Counted from the stretch's first letter, positions 1 through 10,561 are shown. The stretch: 64,000 nucleotides of DNA from Flammeovirga agarivorans (GCF_012641475.1 NZ_JABAIL010000002.1:197449-261448), one strand, 5' to 3'. Notes: generated by a model not told the origin, from the letters alone. Translations and numbers: made by a program.

Positions 1-38
1 GTAAGGCAGGTGCTCTAAACCAACTGAGCTAACACCCC
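1..38 (-). tRNA. tRNA-Val(UAC), partial at window edge
   Basis: Only the 5' half is present. Read on the minus strand it begins GGGGTGTTAGCTCAG and runs through the D-arm to the anticodon UAC, where the window ends. It is nearly identical to the complete gene just upstream of it in the transcript (63-137), differing in the acceptor stem (GGGGTGT versus GGGATGT). The two genes are about 21 bases apart and are probably co-transcribed. Confidence 0.9.
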
Positions 39-59
39 ATTTACACCTTCTGTGTAATA

Positions 60-137
60 TGGTGGGACGTATTGGATTCGAACCAATGACCCCCTGCTTG
101 TAAGGCAGGTGCTCTAAACCAACTGAGCTAACATCCC
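60..137 (-). tRNA. tRNA-Val(UAC)
   Basis: Complete tRNA on the minus strand. The acceptor arms GGGATGT and ACGTCCC pair over seven positions, the anticodon stem is CCTGC/GCAGG around a CTTACAA loop (anticodon UAC, valine), the T-loop is GGTTCGAATCC, and an encoded ACCA end lies at 63-60. It is preceded by a strong promoter at 180-210 and followed by a second tRNA-Val copy. Confidence 0.95.
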
Positions 138-179
138 ATTAATTATATTTCCTAGACACCGTTTGTGTCATTGCGAGTG

Positions 180-210
180 CAAAGGTAAGAGGAGATATTT
201 TAATGACAAA
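180..210 (-). promoter_or_regulatory. Bacteroidota-type promoter for the tRNA-Val genes
   Basis: On the minus strand there is TTTG (210-207), a 19-base spacer, then TACCTTTG (187-180). This matches the TTTG / TAnnTTTG pattern known for the primary sigma factor of Bacteroidota. Transcription would start near 173, about 36 bases before the tRNA 5' end. Confidence 0.75.
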
Positions 211-313
211 CATTCTAATGTAAAAAAAATCAAATAAAATACCTCCTCCTTGAAATTCAACCGGATAGAAAATGAAATTTTTATCAAATTTTCATCGCCG
301 GATGCTGTTTCAT

Positions 314-1519
314 CTATTTTGACAAACGTTTGATTACTTTTTCTGCAATCGTATCACCAATCGACATACTAGATGTTGCCGCTGGAGATGGTGCATTAAG
401 TACATTAATCATACGTCCTTCTTCAACAAATAAGAAGTCGTCAATTAGGCCACCATTCTTATCACATGCTTGTGCACGAACACCAGAACCTCCTGGTTTA
501 AGATCCGACTCTTTCAAGTCTGGTAATAACCTTTGTAATGCTTTTGTGAAAGCTTTCTTAGAATATGAACGGTACACTTCTCCTAAACCTGTTGGCCAGT
601 ATTTAGAAGCTACCTTTAGGAACCCTTTCCAAGTCAGAGACTCGAATAACTCTCCTACATTGATATCAGATTTAGTATAACCTTCTCTTTGGTAAGCCAA
701 CACAGCATTTGGCCCTGCCTCAACTCCACCATGAATCATTCTTGTAAAATGAACTCCCAAGAAAGGGAAAGCAGGATCTGGCACAGGATAAATCAAGTTT
801 TTCACCAAGTGATGTTTATTTGGCTTTATCTCATAATATTCCCCTCTAAATGGAATAATACGGACATCCAATTGCTTTAAAGCTAATTGAGCCACTCTAT
901 CACTATAGAGACCAGCACAGTTCACAATCAAGTTCGATCTATAAGTAGTTTTATTAGTGATCACTTCTACACCAATACTTCCTAACCTAACATCTTCTAC
1001 TTTATTATTGAACTTTACTTCACCACCAAGTCTATCTTCAAAGATCTCTTGATATTTCTTCGTTACTTCTGTGTAATCGATAATACCTGTCTGAGGAACA
1101 TAAAGGCCTGCAATACCTGCACAATACGGCTCATACTCTTTAATTTCTGAAGCTGTTAATTTGCGAAGGTTTTTCAATCCATTGGCAACACCTCTTTCGT
1201 AAAGAGTATTTAAGTTGTCTAACTCTTTTTCATCAGTAGCAACAACAACTTTACCACATAGATCATATTTCACACCTTCTTCATCACAGAACTTAATCAG
1301 TTGGTTATAACCGTCAATACAATTTAATGCTTTATGACTTCCAGGCTTGTAGTATAAACCAGAGTGAATTACTCCACTGTTATGTCCTGTTTGGTGCTTG
1401 GCTACATCATTTTCTTTTTCCAGGACAAGAACTTTCAAGTCTGGCTTCTGCTGTTTGATTTTCATTGCGGATGCCATCCCAACGATACCTGCACCGACAA
1501 TGATTACATCATACACCAT
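314..1519 (-). CDS. lhgO: L-2-hydroxyglutarate oxidase
   Basis: A 401-residue FAD-dependent oxidoreductase of the DAO family. The N-terminal dinucleotide-binding motif GAGIVG is at residues 9-14, followed by the segments HNSGVIHSGLYY and KALNCIDG that typify LhgO/YgaF. The family oxidises L-2-hydroxyglutarate to 2-oxoglutarate, passing electrons to the membrane quinone pool, and works as metabolite repair. Length is normal for the family. The gene follows thrS on the same strand with an 84-base gap holding the thrS terminator hairpin, so it probably has its own promoter, which I could not identify. Confidence 0.9.
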   Translation of the reverse strand: MVYDVIIVGAGIVGMASAMKIKQQKPDLKVLVLEKENDVAKHQTGHNSGVIHSGLYYKPGSHKALNCIDGYNQLIKFCDEEGVKYDLCGKVVVATDEKELDNLNTLYERGVANGLKNLRKLTASEIKEYEPYCAGIAGLYVPQTGIIDYTEVTKKYQEIFEDRLGGEVKFNNKVEDVRLGSIGVEVITNKTTYRSNLIVNCAGLYSDRVAQLALKQLDVRIIPFRGEYYEIKPNKHHLVKNLIYPVPDPAFPFLGVHFTRMIHGGVEAGPNAVLAYQREGYTKSDINVGELFESLTWKGFLKVASKYWPTGLGEVYRSYSKKAFTKALQRLLPDLKESDLKPGGSGVRAQACDKNGGLIDDFLFVEEGRMINVLNAPSPAATSSMSIGDTIAEKVIKRLSK

Positions 1520-1548
1520 TCTCTTGTATGTTATTTAGTTTGTAAATA

Positions 1549-1583
1549 AACAATGAGTTGCAACTTTGTCACAACTCATTGTC
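1549..1583 (-). terminator. terminator after thrS
   Basis: An 11-base perfect stem (CAATGAGTTG/CAACTCATTG core) with an 11-base loop, followed on the minus strand by a T-rich run. It lies between thrS and lhgO. Confidence 0.7.
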
Positions 1584-1603
1584 CTAATATTATTGTACAG
1601 TAG

Positions 1604-3529
1604 TTATACTGTTGTTTCCTTTTTGAATAGCTCTACGAATTCATCCACTGGCATAGTACCAATATCTCCTTCGCCTTTCTTTCTTACAGAGACTGCATTA
1701 CCGTCCATTTCTTTTTCACCTACAATTAACATGTATGGTGTTTTTTGAACCTCAGCATCACGGATTTTACGACCGATTTTCTCTGCTCTAGCATCTACAG
1801 TTCCTGTAAACCCTGCTTCTTCCAATTTACTCATCACACCGTAAGCGTAATCGTTATACTTGTCCGATACTGGTAGAACAGTAAACTGCTCAGGCGCTAA
1901 CCATAATGGGAAGTTACCTCCTGTATGCTCAATTAAAATGGCAATAAAACGTTCCATTGAACCAAATGGTGCTCTGTGGATCATTACCGGTTGTTTCATT
2001 GAGTTATCAGAATCTTTATACTCTAACTTGAAACGTTGAGGCAATTGGTAATCCACTTGAATAGTACCTAACTGCCAAGATCTACCTAAAGCATCACGCA
2101 CCATAAAGTCTAATTTAGGACCATAGAAAGCTGCTTCACCGTATTCAACTACAGTATTAAGACCTTTTTCATTCGCTACCTCTTCGATATCTTTTTCTGC
2201 TCTATCCCAATCTGCCTCATTACCGATATATTTTGATCTATCTTCTTTGTCACGTAATGAGATTTGAGCAGTGTAATCATCAAATCCTAAAGATCCAAAA
2301 ATATAAAGAACAAGATCGATTACTTTACTGAACTCTTCTTTTACCTGATCTGGGCGACAGAAAATATGTGCATCATCTTGAGTAAAGCCACGCACCCTTG
2401 TCAATCCGTGTAATTCACCTGATTGCTCATATCTATATACTGTACCAAATTCTGCAAATCTTACAGGTAGATCTCTATACGAACGAGGTCTAGCTTTGTA
2501 GATTTCACAGTGATGAGGACAGTTCATTGGCTTCAATAAATACTCTTCACCTTCATGTGGAGTATGGATTGGTTGGAATGAATCCTCTCCATATTTTGCA
2601 TAGTGACCAGAAGTAACATAAAGGTCCTTTGCTCCAATATGTGGAGTAACTACTTGTTGATAACCTGCCTTCTTTTGTGCTTTTCTTAAGAAACCTTCTA
2701 ATCTCTCTCTTAATGTTGTTCCTTTAGGCAACCATAATGGCAAACCTTGGCCTACACTTTGAGAGAAAGTGAATAAGTCTAATTCTTGACCTACTTTTCT
2801 ATGATCTCTTTTCTTTGCTTCCTCTAATCTCTCTAAGTATTCTGTTAATTCCTTTGCTTTAGGGAATGTAATACCGTAGATACGAGTCAACATTTTATTT
2901 TTCTCGTCACCTCTCCAGTAAGCACCTGCTACAGACATTAATTTGATTGCTTTAATAAAGCCTGTATGAGGAATGTGAGGTCCACGGCATAAATCTGTGA
3001 ATTCACCCTGCTTGTAGAAAGTGATCTGACCATCCTCTAAACCTTCTAAAAGGTCTAATTTATAAGGATCTTCTTTTTCTTCGAAGTATTTGACAGCATC
3101 AGCTTTAGAAATATCCTCGCGTGCGTAGATATTTTTTTGCTTCGCTAGTTCCTTCATCTTCTTCTCTACATTTCCTAATTCTTCTGAAGAGAATTCATGA
3201 TCGCCGAAGTCTACGTCATAGTAGAATCCATTTTCGATAGAAGGACCAATACCCAATTTCACACCAGGGTATAAAGCTTCTAATGCTTCGGCCATTAAGT
3301 GAGCTGAAGAGTGCCAGAAAGTTGACTTTCCGTCCGTGTCATTCCACGTTAATAATTTTACATTTGAGTCTGCGGTCAATGGTCTGGTAGCATCCCAAAC
3401 TTCACCATTTACTTCTGCTGCTAGTACGTTTCTAGCCAATCCTTCACTGATGCTTTTTGCTACATCTAATGAAGACGCTCCGCTTTCGAACTCTCTTACC
3501 GAATTATCCGGTAATGTAATTTTAATCAT
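1604..3529 (-). CDS. thrS: threonyl-tRNA synthetase
   Basis: A 641-residue class II aminoacyl-tRNA synthetase that charges tRNA-Thr in the cytosol. Domains in order: TGS (residues 1-62), editing domain with HSSAH at 73-77 and DLCRGPH further on, catalytic core with the zinc-ligand segment [11 protein letters not shown] near residue 335 and motif 2 [17 protein letters not shown], then the C-terminal anticodon-binding domain ([14 protein letters not shown] onward). Length is normal. The ATG at 3529 is chosen because the TGS domain starts right there. The gene stands alone, with 525 bases of non-coding DNA upstream and a hairpin downstream. Confidence 0.97.
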   Translation of the reverse strand: MIKITLPDNSVREFESGASSLDVAKSISEGLARNVLAAEVNGEVWDATRPLTADSNVKLLTWNDTDGKSTFWHSSAHLMAEALEALYPGVKLGIGPSIENGFYYDVDFGDHEFSSEELGNVEKKMKELAKQKNIYAREDISKADAVKYFEEKEDPYKLDLLEGLEDGQITFYKQGEFTDLCRGPHIPHTGFIKAIKLMSVAGAYWRGDEKNKMLTRIYGITFPKAKELTEYLERLEEAKKRDHRKVGQELDLFTFSQSVGQGLPLWLPKGTTLRERLEGFLRKAQKKAGYQQVVTPHIGAKDLYVTSGHYAKYGEDSFQPIHTPHEGEEYLLKPMNCPHHCEIYKARPRSYRDLPVRFAEFGTVYRYEQSGELHGLTRVRGFTQDDAHIFCRPDQVKEEFSKVIDLVLYIFGSLGFDDYTAQISLRDKEDRSKYIGNEADWDRAEKDIEEVANEKGLNTVVEYGEAAFYGPKLDFMVRDALGRSWQLGTIQVDYQLPQRFKLEYKDSDNSMKQPVMIHRAPFGSMERFIAILIEHTGGNFPLWLAPEQFTVLPVSDKYNDYAYGVMSKLEEAGFTGTVDARAEKIGRKIRDAEVQKTPYMLIVGEKEMDGNAVSVRKKGEGDIGTMPVDEFVELFKKETTV

Positions 3530-4054
3530 TGTGGTATATAAATTTAAATTATAATCCCCCCATTTGTGCCCCTACAACTGACCACAAGTTTTGCTGTGAG
3601 AATTTCGGGGTGCAAGCTACAATTTTTACTTGTCTTTTACACACAATTACAGATAGAATAAATATAAAGGAGTTTAAATTATTGAATTTTTAATACTAAG
3701 TATTTATTGAAAAATCCAATTTTTATAATTCGTTTATCAACAAAAAACTGTTCATTTATTTTGTAGCTCTGAGCCTTAACATTTATTGAAAAAAAATCAG
3801 AGAATCGGAAAAATTATAGTTTTAGTCACAAGTTTTAATAAATTCGCAAGATATTAAACTATAAACAGGAAGTTTGAAATGATTTTTCTAACGACAAATG
3901 TTCAATTTTGACGATTTAAGTCTAAACGATTTTTTCATTGATATATCACTAATTTTTTGTGTAGTCGTGAATGGTAATTACTGATCATTTATAAACTAAA
4001 AAATGAATTTCAAGCATGTCTCATAAACACTTTACAATTTCATAATCTATCGAA
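3530..4054. other. intergenic region between divergent thrS and symporter gene
   Basis: This 525-base, very AT-rich stretch separates two divergent genes, so it must hold both promoters. I see no open reading frame of note, no convincing TAnnTTTG box, no riboswitch-like conserved core and no long inverted repeat. The first 80 bases next to thrS are richer in G and C (CCCCCCATTTGTGCCCC) and could be a structured thrS leader, but I cannot show pairing that would support this. Confidence 0.5.
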
Positions 4055-5731
4055 ATGCAACAATTAAACGAGATATTAAGTCTTATCGACAGCTATATCG
4101 GGGGTTCTGATTGGTTTGTTGCTTTATTATTGCTAACAGGCTTATTTTTCACAGTTTACTTAAAGTTTCCTCAAATACGATTCTTTAAACACGCCATTGA
4201 TGTAGTCAAAGGAAAATTCGACGAACAAGACGACGAAGGAGACACATCACACTTTCAAGCATTGGCAACTGCTCTTTCTGGTACTGTAGGAACTGGTAAC
4301 ATTGCCGGTGTTGCATTAGCGATTCACTTAGGTGGCCCTGCCGCTTTATTCTGGATGATTGTTACTGCTTTCTTTGGTATGACAACAAAATTTGTTGAGG
4401 TATCATTATCTCACAAATACAGAGAAAAAACCGCAGATGGCACTATGGCTGGTGGCCCAATGTATTTCATGAAGAATAAATTAAACATGAAATGGATGGC
4501 TGTTTTATTTGCGATTGCCACAGTACTCTCTTCTTTTGGTACAGGTAACTTACCTCAAGTAAACAGTATCGCCTCTTCTATCAATGCTACATTCGGGTTA
4601 GAAAACTATATCACAGGTGCTGTCTTATCTGTTTTACTTGCCTTTGTAATCTTAGGAGGTATTAGCAGAATTGCTTCTGTAACTGAAAAACTGGTACCAA
4701 TTATGGCCTTAATCTATTTTATAGGTTGTGTTGCTGTAATTTTCTACAACTTCGAAAATATTCCAAATTCGATTCAAAGAATTGCTTCAGATATATTTAG
4801 TGGGACATCAGCAACTGGTGGTTTCCTTGGTGCTTCTCTAGCATATGCATTTAATAGAGGTGTAAACAGAGGTTTATTCTCCAATGAGGCTGGACAAGGT
4901 TCTGCACCTATTGCCCATGCATCCGCAAAAACAAAAGAGCCTATTTCTGAAGGTATGGTAGCGATATTAGAACCATTTATTGATACTATCGTAATTTGTT
5001 CATTAACTGGTTTAGCATTACTTTCTTCCAATGTTTGGAGAGAAAAAATAGAGAACAAATTCCAAAGAACAGATTTAGAAGTTTTGAGTATCAGATACGA
5101 CGATACTAAAGCCAACCCTAATAATGACAGAGAATTGTTAGCTGCTCATATTAGTGGTGATAAAGAACTTCCTACATACACTGGTTCTTTAAATGTAATT
5201 AATGGAAAAATTACAAATACTGTTTCTCTTCTTCATGCAAGATCTTTAGCTGAAGATGTTAAAGTAAGCATCGACGGTGAAGCATATACAGGTACACTGA
5301 ATGTGGTAAAAGGTAAAGTAGAATGGAAAAAGAAAATGGCTATTCGAGGAAAATCGTTAGTACATAGTGCTCCACTTACAAGTATTGCCTTTACTAGAAG
5401 TTACTTTGGAGAATGGGGTAAGTACATAGTATCCATCGGTCTATTACTCTTTGCTTTCTCTACTGCAATATCTTGGTCTTACTATGGTGACAGAGCGATG
5501 ACATTCCTACTAGGTGCCAAGTCTGTTATTTATTACCGAGCAGTTTACGTATTTGCATTCTTTGTCGGTTCTTTCGCAGATACAACTATTATCTGGACTC
5601 TATCAGGTATTACAATTGCCTTGATGACGATTCCAAACCTTATTGGTATTCTAATTCTTCGCAAAGACATGAAAGAAAGCCTTGAGGTTTACAGATCTCA
5701 TATGAAAGATAAATTCGGTATTAAGATCTAA
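4055..5731 (+). CDS. sodium:alanine (AGCS family) symporter with soluble insert
   Basis: A 558-residue inner-membrane carrier of the alanine/glycine:cation symporter family. Family sequences seen include [20 protein letters not shown] (about residues 78-97) and [10 protein letters not shown]. It would import alanine or glycine with Na+. It is about 100 residues longer than a typical AGCS protein. The extra length is a hydrophilic segment at roughly residues 326-440 lying between membrane helices, and it contains two similar units, [12 protein letters not shown] near 374 and [12 protein letters not shown] near 411. The ATG is followed by a normal N-terminus and a stem-loop terminator follows the stop. 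The exact substrate cannot be read from sequence. Confidence 0.88.
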   Translation: MQQLNEILSLIDSYIGGSDWFVALLLLTGLFFTVYLKFPQIRFFKHAIDVVKGKFDEQDDEGDTSHFQALATALSGTVGTGNIAGVALAIHLGGPAALFWMIVTAFFGMTTKFVEVSLSHKYREKTADGTMAGGPMYFMKNKLNMKWMAVLFAIATVLSSFGTGNLPQVNSIASSINATFGLENYITGAVLSVLLAFVILGGISRIASVTEKLVPIMALIYFIGCVAVIFYNFENIPNSIQRIASDIFSGTSATGGFLGASLAYAFNRGVNRGLFSNEAGQGSAPIAHASAKTKEPISEGMVAILEPFIDTIVICSLTGLALLSSNVWREKIENKFQRTDLEVLSIRYDDTKANPNNDRELLAAHISGDKELPTYTGSLNVINGKITNTVSLLHARSLAEDVKVSIDGEAYTGTLNVVKGKVEWKKKMAIRGKSLVHSAPLTSIAFTRSYFGEWGKYIVSIGLLLFAFSTAISWSYYGDRAMTFLLGAKSVIYYRAVYVFAFFVGSFADTTIIWTLSGITIALMTIPNLIGILILRKDMKESLEVYRSHMKDKFGIKI

Positions 5732-5755
5732 AAAGTCTTCTACCTTTAAAAACAC

Positions 5756-5794
5756 AAAACGCCCAACTTCTTTAAATCGAAGGTGGGCGTTTTA
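5756..5794 (+). terminator. terminator after AGCS symporter gene
   Basis: A 15-base stem with one mismatch (AAAACGCCCAACTTC / GAAGGTGGGCGTTTT), 25 bases after the stop codon. Confidence 0.85.
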
Positions 5795-5998
5795 CTTTAT
5801 GTAGTAACATAAAGCACGTAAACTTTTACATTTACGATTTCAACCAGCTATGAAGTCCAAAGGAGTAAGACAATATCTTACCTTTTGGTACTATCAAATA
5901 TATAAACATTCTTCTATTAACAAACAATGTTGAACAAAATCTAACACTTAACAAACGTTAATTTTAAGATATTTGAAATAAATTATTAAAAGAGTACA
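5795..5998. other. spacer between convergent terminators
   Basis: The 310 bases between the symporter gene and mutS2 hold a terminator at each end. The middle 200 bases are AT-rich and show no gene, repeat or recognisable site. Confidence 0.5.
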
Positions 5999-6040
5999 AA
6001 AAAATAGCCTTTCAAGATAGATTCTCAAAAGGCTATTTCA
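5999..6040 (-). terminator. terminator after mutS2
   Basis: Stem AAATAGCCTTT / AAAGGCTATTT with the T-rich arm on the minus-strand 3' side, directly after the mutS2 stop. Confidence 0.8.
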
Positions 6041-6041
6041 T

Positions 6042-8450
6042 CTAGCGTAATGTAATTACAGTAACACCTGCTCCTCCTCGATCTGGGTGATCATCAGAAA
6101 TATTCTTAATTCCTCTGAATGATTTTAAATGGTTCCTCACTACTTCTCTAAGAGCTCCCGTCCCTTTTCCATGAACGATCCTTACTTCAGTTTCTCCAAG
6201 CATAATGGCAGAATCCATAAAATCATCAAGATCATACATCACTTCTTCTGCTCTTTTACCTCTTAAATCTAATTGAGTATTAAAATCAATTCTTTTCTGA
6301 GTAAGGTTAGATGAAGCACTGTTTGATGAATGCTTTTCTCGCACTTCTTTTCTAAATGCTTTTTTACTGATTCTCTCCAATCTATTAAGCTTCACTTTAG
6401 TTCGTAATTCTCCAACTAAAATTTCAGCTTCTCGTGATGATAAAGCTGCTACTTCACCAATTGTAGATTGACCTTTTACTCTAACTGCGTCTCCGATTAC
6501 AATTGTACCCCCAATTACCTCATAAACTTCCTCTTCTGGTTTTTGATTCTTTTTACTTGGTTGATTCGAGTTTCTAAAGTTTTCTATATTCTGACGTAGT
6601 TGCTTTGTTTTTTCTTTATCTGCTTTCGCTTCTTTGATCTCCTTAATTGTTAACTCGATCTTCTTATTTGCAGTATCCAATACTTTTTGAGCTTCTTCTC
6701 GGGCCTTATTCATAATTTTAGCCTTCTTATTATTTAGCTCAATAGATTGTTTATCATACTTCTCAACAGAAGATTTAAGTTTTTGCTCTAATCGCTTAAT
6801 TTCTTGATTTTTTTGGTGAAGTTCTTTCTTCTCCGTTTCAAGGTTTCTAAGCAATTCCTCCATATTGATTTTCTTACGGCCAGCTTTATTTCTCGCCACA
6901 TTCAATACTTTCTTAGGGAGCCCAATTTTTTGTGCAATTTCTAATGCAAATGATGAACCCGGTTGTCCTTGTTCTAACTTATACAAAGGCTTTAGGTTGT
7001 CAACATCATAACGCATTGCTCCATTTTGAAGACCAACTTGTTTTTCAGCAAAAAACTTTAAGTTAGCATAGTGAGTAGTAATCACTCCCCACATTTTCTT
7101 ATGGTTCATCTCATCCAAAATAGACTCTGCAATTACACCACCTAGTTCTGGCTCTGTACCTGACCCAAATTCATCAATTAGGATCAATGATGTTTCACTA
7201 CCTTTTGTAAGCATCGCTTTCATGTTCGTCAAATGCGATGAATATGTAGAAAGATCATTTTCTAAAGATTGGTCATCACCATAGTCCATCATGATATCAG
7301 TAAATACCCCCATTTTGGAACCTTCCATCATAGGGACTAGCATACCACATTGGAACATGTATTGAACTAAGGCTACGGTCTGCATTGCAATTGATTTACC
7401 ACCAGCATTTGGTCCCGAAATCAATAATAAACGTCCTCTTTCTTCATCTAATTCGATCTTCTGACGCACCACCTCATCTTTCCTTCCTTGTTCAGTAAAC
7501 GAATATAGTAGGATGGGATGAGCCACATGATACCATGCAATAAGAGGTTCATTAACTATTTCTGGTTTTATTGATTCTTGCTGAATAGCAAATTTTGCTT
7601 TAGCATTTATAAAATCAATGATACCCAAATAGTTGTTTCCTTTTTTAAGACCCGGAACCTCAGGGCGGATCTTGTTTGTAATCTCCGTTAAGATACGAAT
7701 CACCTCTTGGCGCTCTCTTAATTCTAGATCTTTAATACTATTGTTTAGATCTAACAACTCTTGAGGCTCAATATAGACGGTCTGACCTGTTGAAGAAGCA
7801 TCATGAACGAAACCAGTAACATGACGTTTGTGTTCTGCAGGTACAGGAACAACAATTCTTCCTTCTCTTAAGGTTGGTTTTGCATCGTCTTTAGCATATC
7901 CACTTTTTTTCATGGACTGAAGAACAGATGCTGTTTTTGATCGCAAACTGTTCAACTGTTTGTTTAACTGCTGACGAATACTCACCAATTCAGGAGAAGC
8001 ATTATCTCTAATTTTACCTTTATCATCCAAGATCATATCTATTTGTGATAAGATCATTGGGTTGAATTCTATATTTTCACTGATTTTAACCAGTTCGGGG
8101 TATAAGGTTGGATCACAAGCGTTGAAGAACTGCAAACACTCCTTTAAAGTGGATAATGCTGTTTTTAAATCAAATAATTCTTCTTCTAAAAGAAACGCAT
8201 TGATGATCTCTGATTTATCTAAAAAGTTAGATACATCAATAAATCCTGAATGAGGAAAAGACTCCCCAGATGCATATATTCTTACACACTCATCTACCTG
8301 AGCAGCTCTTTGTCTAATAAATCTTTCATCAGAAGTAAAACGCATTTTATCTACGTAACTACGTCCTACTTCTCCATTACATTTATCCTTTAAAATTTCT
8401 CTTAGCTTATCAAAACCAAGTTTTTCTTCTAAATTCTTCGGATATAACAT
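6042..8450 (-). CDS. mutS2: MutS2 family DNA/ribosome-associated ATPase with Smr domain
   Basis: An 802-residue MutS2 protein. Order: N-terminal helical/lever region, an ABC-type ATPase with Walker A GPNAGGKS near residue 345 and LILIDEFGSGTEP as Walker B/signature region, a long charged coiled coil (about 510-640), a KOW-like segment, and a C-terminal Smr nuclease domain with LDLRGKRAEE and HGKGTGAL (about 725-802). Family members act in anti-recombination or in rescue of collided ribosomes. Both key Smr motifs (LDLR, HGKGTG) are present, so nuclease activity is likely. It lies 41 bases after the DUF3109 gene and is probably co-transcribed with it. Confidence 0.95.
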   Translation of the reverse strand: MLYPKNLEEKLGFDKLREILKDKCNGEVGRSYVDKMRFTSDERFIRQRAAQVDECVRIYASGESFPHSGFIDVSNFLDKSEIINAFLLEEELFDLKTALSTLKECLQFFNACDPTLYPELVKISENIEFNPMILSQIDMILDDKGKIRDNASPELVSIRQQLNKQLNSLRSKTASVLQSMKKSGYAKDDAKPTLREGRIVVPVPAEHKRHVTGFVHDASSTGQTVYIEPQELLDLNNSIKDLELRERQEVIRILTEITNKIRPEVPGLKKGNNYLGIIDFINAKAKFAIQQESIKPEIVNEPLIAWYHVAHPILLYSFTEQGRKDEVVRQKIELDEERGRLLLISGPNAGGKSIAMQTVALVQYMFQCGMLVPMMEGSKMGVFTDIMMDYGDDQSLENDLSTYSSHLTNMKAMLTKGSETSLILIDEFGSGTEPELGGVIAESILDEMNHKKMWGVITTHYANLKFFAEKQVGLQNGAMRYDVDNLKPLYKLEQGQPGSSFALEIAQKIGLPKKVLNVARNKAGRKKINMEELLRNLETEKKELHQKNQEIKRLEQKLKSSVEKYDKQSIELNNKKAKIMNKAREEAQKVLDTANKKIELTIKEIKEAKADKEKTKQLRQNIENFRNSNQPSKKNQKPEEEVYEVIGGTIVIGDAVRVKGQSTIGEVAALSSREAEILVGELRTKVKLNRLERISKKAFRKEVREKHSSNSASSNLTQKRIDFNTQLDLRGKRAEEVMYDLDDFMDSAIMLGETEVRIVHGKGTGALREVVRNHLKSFRGIKNISDDHPDRGGAGVTVITLR

Positions 8451-8491
8451 TCTTTTTGTTTGGTATTATATGTAGTAGTTCTAAGTAACTA

Positions 8492-9070
8492 CTATCTAAG
8501 ATTTTCTTTCATGTCTTTAATCTCCTGTTCTAATTTTGCATACCATTCAGCTCCATATTTGTAAATAAATGGTTCTTTCAGGAATTTATAAACAGGCACT
8601 TTTAATTCCTTACCTAATACACAAGCATCAGAGCAAATCTCCCAACGATCGTAATTTACAGCATCGTATGCTTCGTATTTTGTAATTCTTGCTGGATATA
8701 GATAACAAGAAATTGGTTTTCTATAATCTATTTTACCATCTAAATATGCTCTTTCGATGGCACAATGCAAATGTTTCTTTTCATCATAGATCGCATAAGC
8801 ACACTCTCTATTTCCAATTGTAGGTGTAGAGAAGTCTCCTTCGAAATCCTTGATATATTTACCTTGTTTTTCAACTTCAGCAATACCTTCTTCAGACATA
8901 TAAGGTTTTACAGCCTCATATACACCTTCAATTTTTTCTAGTTCGTCTTCGTTTAGAGGAGCACCAAGATCTCCTTCAACGCAACAAGCTCCTTTACATT
9001 TATCTAAATTACAAACGAATTCGTTTGCCATCATGTCATCACTAAGAACAACTTTATCAACTACAATCAC
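8492..9070 (-). CDS. DUF3109 family cysteine-rich protein
   Basis: A 192-residue cytosolic protein matching the DUF3109 family of Bacteroidota. The N-terminal cysteine cluster CNLDKCKGACC covers residues 20-30, and more cysteines follow in ECAYAI, LHCAIERAYLDGKIDYRK, SCYLYP and EICSDACVLG. The pattern suggests a metal or Fe-S site, like YkgJ-type proteins, but no reaction is known to me. It leads a two-gene unit with mutS2 and has a good promoter box 30 bases upstream. Confidence 0.85.
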   Translation of the reverse strand: MIVVDKVVLSDDMMANEFVCNLDKCKGACCVEGDLGAPLNEDELEKIEGVYEAVKPYMSEEGIAEVEKQGKYIKDFEGDFSTPTIGNRECAYAIYDEKKHLHCAIERAYLDGKIDYRKPISCYLYPARITKYEAYDAVNYDRWEICSDACVLGKELKVPVYKFLKEPFIYKYGAEWYAKLEQEIKDMKENLR

Positions 9071-9100
9071 GGTGTTTAACAGATTATTTACGACTTTTCA

Positions 9101-9108
9101 CAAAGGTA
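9101..9108 (-). promoter_or_regulatory. -7 box for DUF3109-mutS2 unit
   Basis: TACCTTTG on the minus strand, identical to the tRNA-Val -7 box. A -33 TTTG at the right distance is not evident. Predicted start near 9094. Confidence 0.5.
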
Positions 9109-9170
9109 CAAAAAACGGAATTAATGCCTTAAGTAGAAGATGATAACTCGTTAACTTTTGAAAAGCATAA

Positions 9171-9207
9171 AAAAAACACCTTAAAATTAAATTCTAAGGT
9201 GCTTTTC
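9171..9207 (-). terminator. terminator of the cysCDN operon
   Basis: Stem AAGCACCTTA / TAAGGTGTTT read on the minus strand, followed by a T run, 19 bases after the cysN stop. Confidence 0.8.
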
Positions 9208-9225
9208 TTGAAAAATAAAGGACAA

Positions 9226-10542
9226 CTATTTGATCATACCTGCCGCTACAGTTTCGTTAGAATCCTTATCAATAAGAATTAAACTTCCTGTATTTCTATT
9301 TTTCTTGTATTCATCAAAGAAGATTGGATCTACTGTTTTGATCTTCACAACTCCAATTTCATTCATTTTTAATGTCTCTTTTTCATCAATATGCTCCATT
9401 GTATTGATGTCCAACTTCTCAACAATTTCACTAACTACAGCTGTAGTTTCTTTTGTTGTCTGCTTAAGAAGGAATGCGTCACCAACATTTAAAGCATTTT
9501 GATTCATCCAGCATACAGTAGCACTGAATTCATTGGCATTTGATGGAGTGTTTCCCACTTTCACCAACATATCACCTCTTTCCAACTTCAAATCAGCCTC
9601 TAATGTAAGAGCAACTGACATTGGAGGGAATGCTTCTTCCAACTGACCTGTCATCGTCTCAATAGATTTGATGGTTGATTCTTCGCCAGTAAGCAATGAT
9701 TTCACAGCATCACCAACTTTGAAGATACCACCGTCAATTCTACCACCGAAACCTTTAAATCCAGCTTTTTCACCTTCTTCTACTTCAATTACTCTTTGAA
9801 CAGGGAAACGAGGGTTATCCAAATCATAATCCAAATCGATTTCAACATTTTCCAGGTTGGTCAATAAAGAACCACCCTTGTACCATGGTGTACGCTCTGA
9901 ATCATCCACTACGTTATCTCCTTTCAATGCTGAGATAGGAATAAAACGAATATCGTCGATACCAATTTTACTTGAGAATGCTTTGAAGTCTTCTACAATT
10001 TTGTTGAACTGCTCCTCTGAATAGTCTACCAAGTCCATCTTATTTACCGCTACAACGATATGCTTAATTTTAAGCAATGATGCGATAAAAGTATGACGTT
10101 TAGTTTGCTCTACTACGCCGTTTCTTGCATCTACAAGAATAATGGCCAAGTTCGCTGTTGAAGCTCCAGTTACCATATTACGAGTATACTGAATATGACC
10201 TGGAGTATCCGCAATAATAAACTTACGCTTTGGAGTGGCAAAATAACGGTAGGCTACGTCAATAGTAATACCTTGCTCTCTTTCGGCTTTTAAGCCATCT
10301 GTTAATAATGCAAGGTTAACATTTTCGTCACCTCTTGATTTTGAAGACTTCTCAATTGCTTCCAACTGATCTTCAAAGATCTGTTTTGTGTCGTACATTA
10401 GACGACCAATCAATGTACTTTTTCCGTCATCAACACTACCTGCAGTAGTGAAACGGAGCAAGTCCATATTCATATATGCCTGATCTACAGCTGCTGTAGA
10501 ATCTTCTCTTTTTATGCTCGGATTGTTTAATACTTCGCTCAT
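9226..10542 (-). CDS. cysN: sulfate adenylyltransferase subunit 1 (GTPase)
   Basis: The GTPase subunit of ATP sulfurylase. With CysD it makes adenosine 5'-phosphosulfate from sulfate and ATP. From the start used here it has 438 residues, with P-loop GSVDDGKST at 35-43, then DTPGH and NKMD, followed by beta-barrel domains as in EF-Tu-like proteins. No APS kinase domain is fused to it; cysC is separate. The reading frame is open to an ATG at 10617, but that would overlap cysD by 56 bases. The ATG at 10542 gives the family-like start MSEVLNN and a 19-base gap, so I prefer it. It is the last gene of cysC-cysD-cysN. Confidence 0.93.
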   Translation of the reverse strand: MSEVLNNPSIKREDSTAAVDQAYMNMDLLRFTTAGSVDDGKSTLIGRLMYDTKQIFEDQLEAIEKSSKSRGDENVNLALLTDGLKAEREQGITIDVAYRYFATPKRKFIIADTPGHIQYTRNMVTGASTANLAIILVDARNGVVEQTKRHTFIASLLKIKHIVVAVNKMDLVDYSEEQFNKIVEDFKAFSSKIGIDDIRFIPISALKGDNVVDDSERTPWYKGGSLLTNLENVEIDLDYDLDNPRFPVQRVIEVEEGEKAGFKGFGGRIDGGIFKVGDAVKSLLTGEESTIKSIETMTGQLEEAFPPMSVALTLEADLKLERGDMLVKVGNTPSNANEFSATVCWMNQNALNVGDAFLLKQTTKETTAVVSEIVEKLDINTMEHIDEKETLKMNEIGVVKIKTVDPIFFDEYKKNRNTGSLILIDKDSNETVAAGMIK

Positions 10543-10561
10543 GCTTTTGTTGTTAGTTAGA

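Noticed and set aside
330-680. Open frame on the plus strand opposite lhgO, and similar antisense frames opposite nirB, mutS2, napA and others
   Set aside because: They lie fully inside strong genes on the other strand, have no family features and are what chance frames look like in these genes.
3530-3620. Riboswitch or T-box leader upstream of thrS
   Set aside because: The GC-rich patch is suggestive, but I could not find the pairing or conserved core of any known class, and T-boxes are not typical of this phylum.
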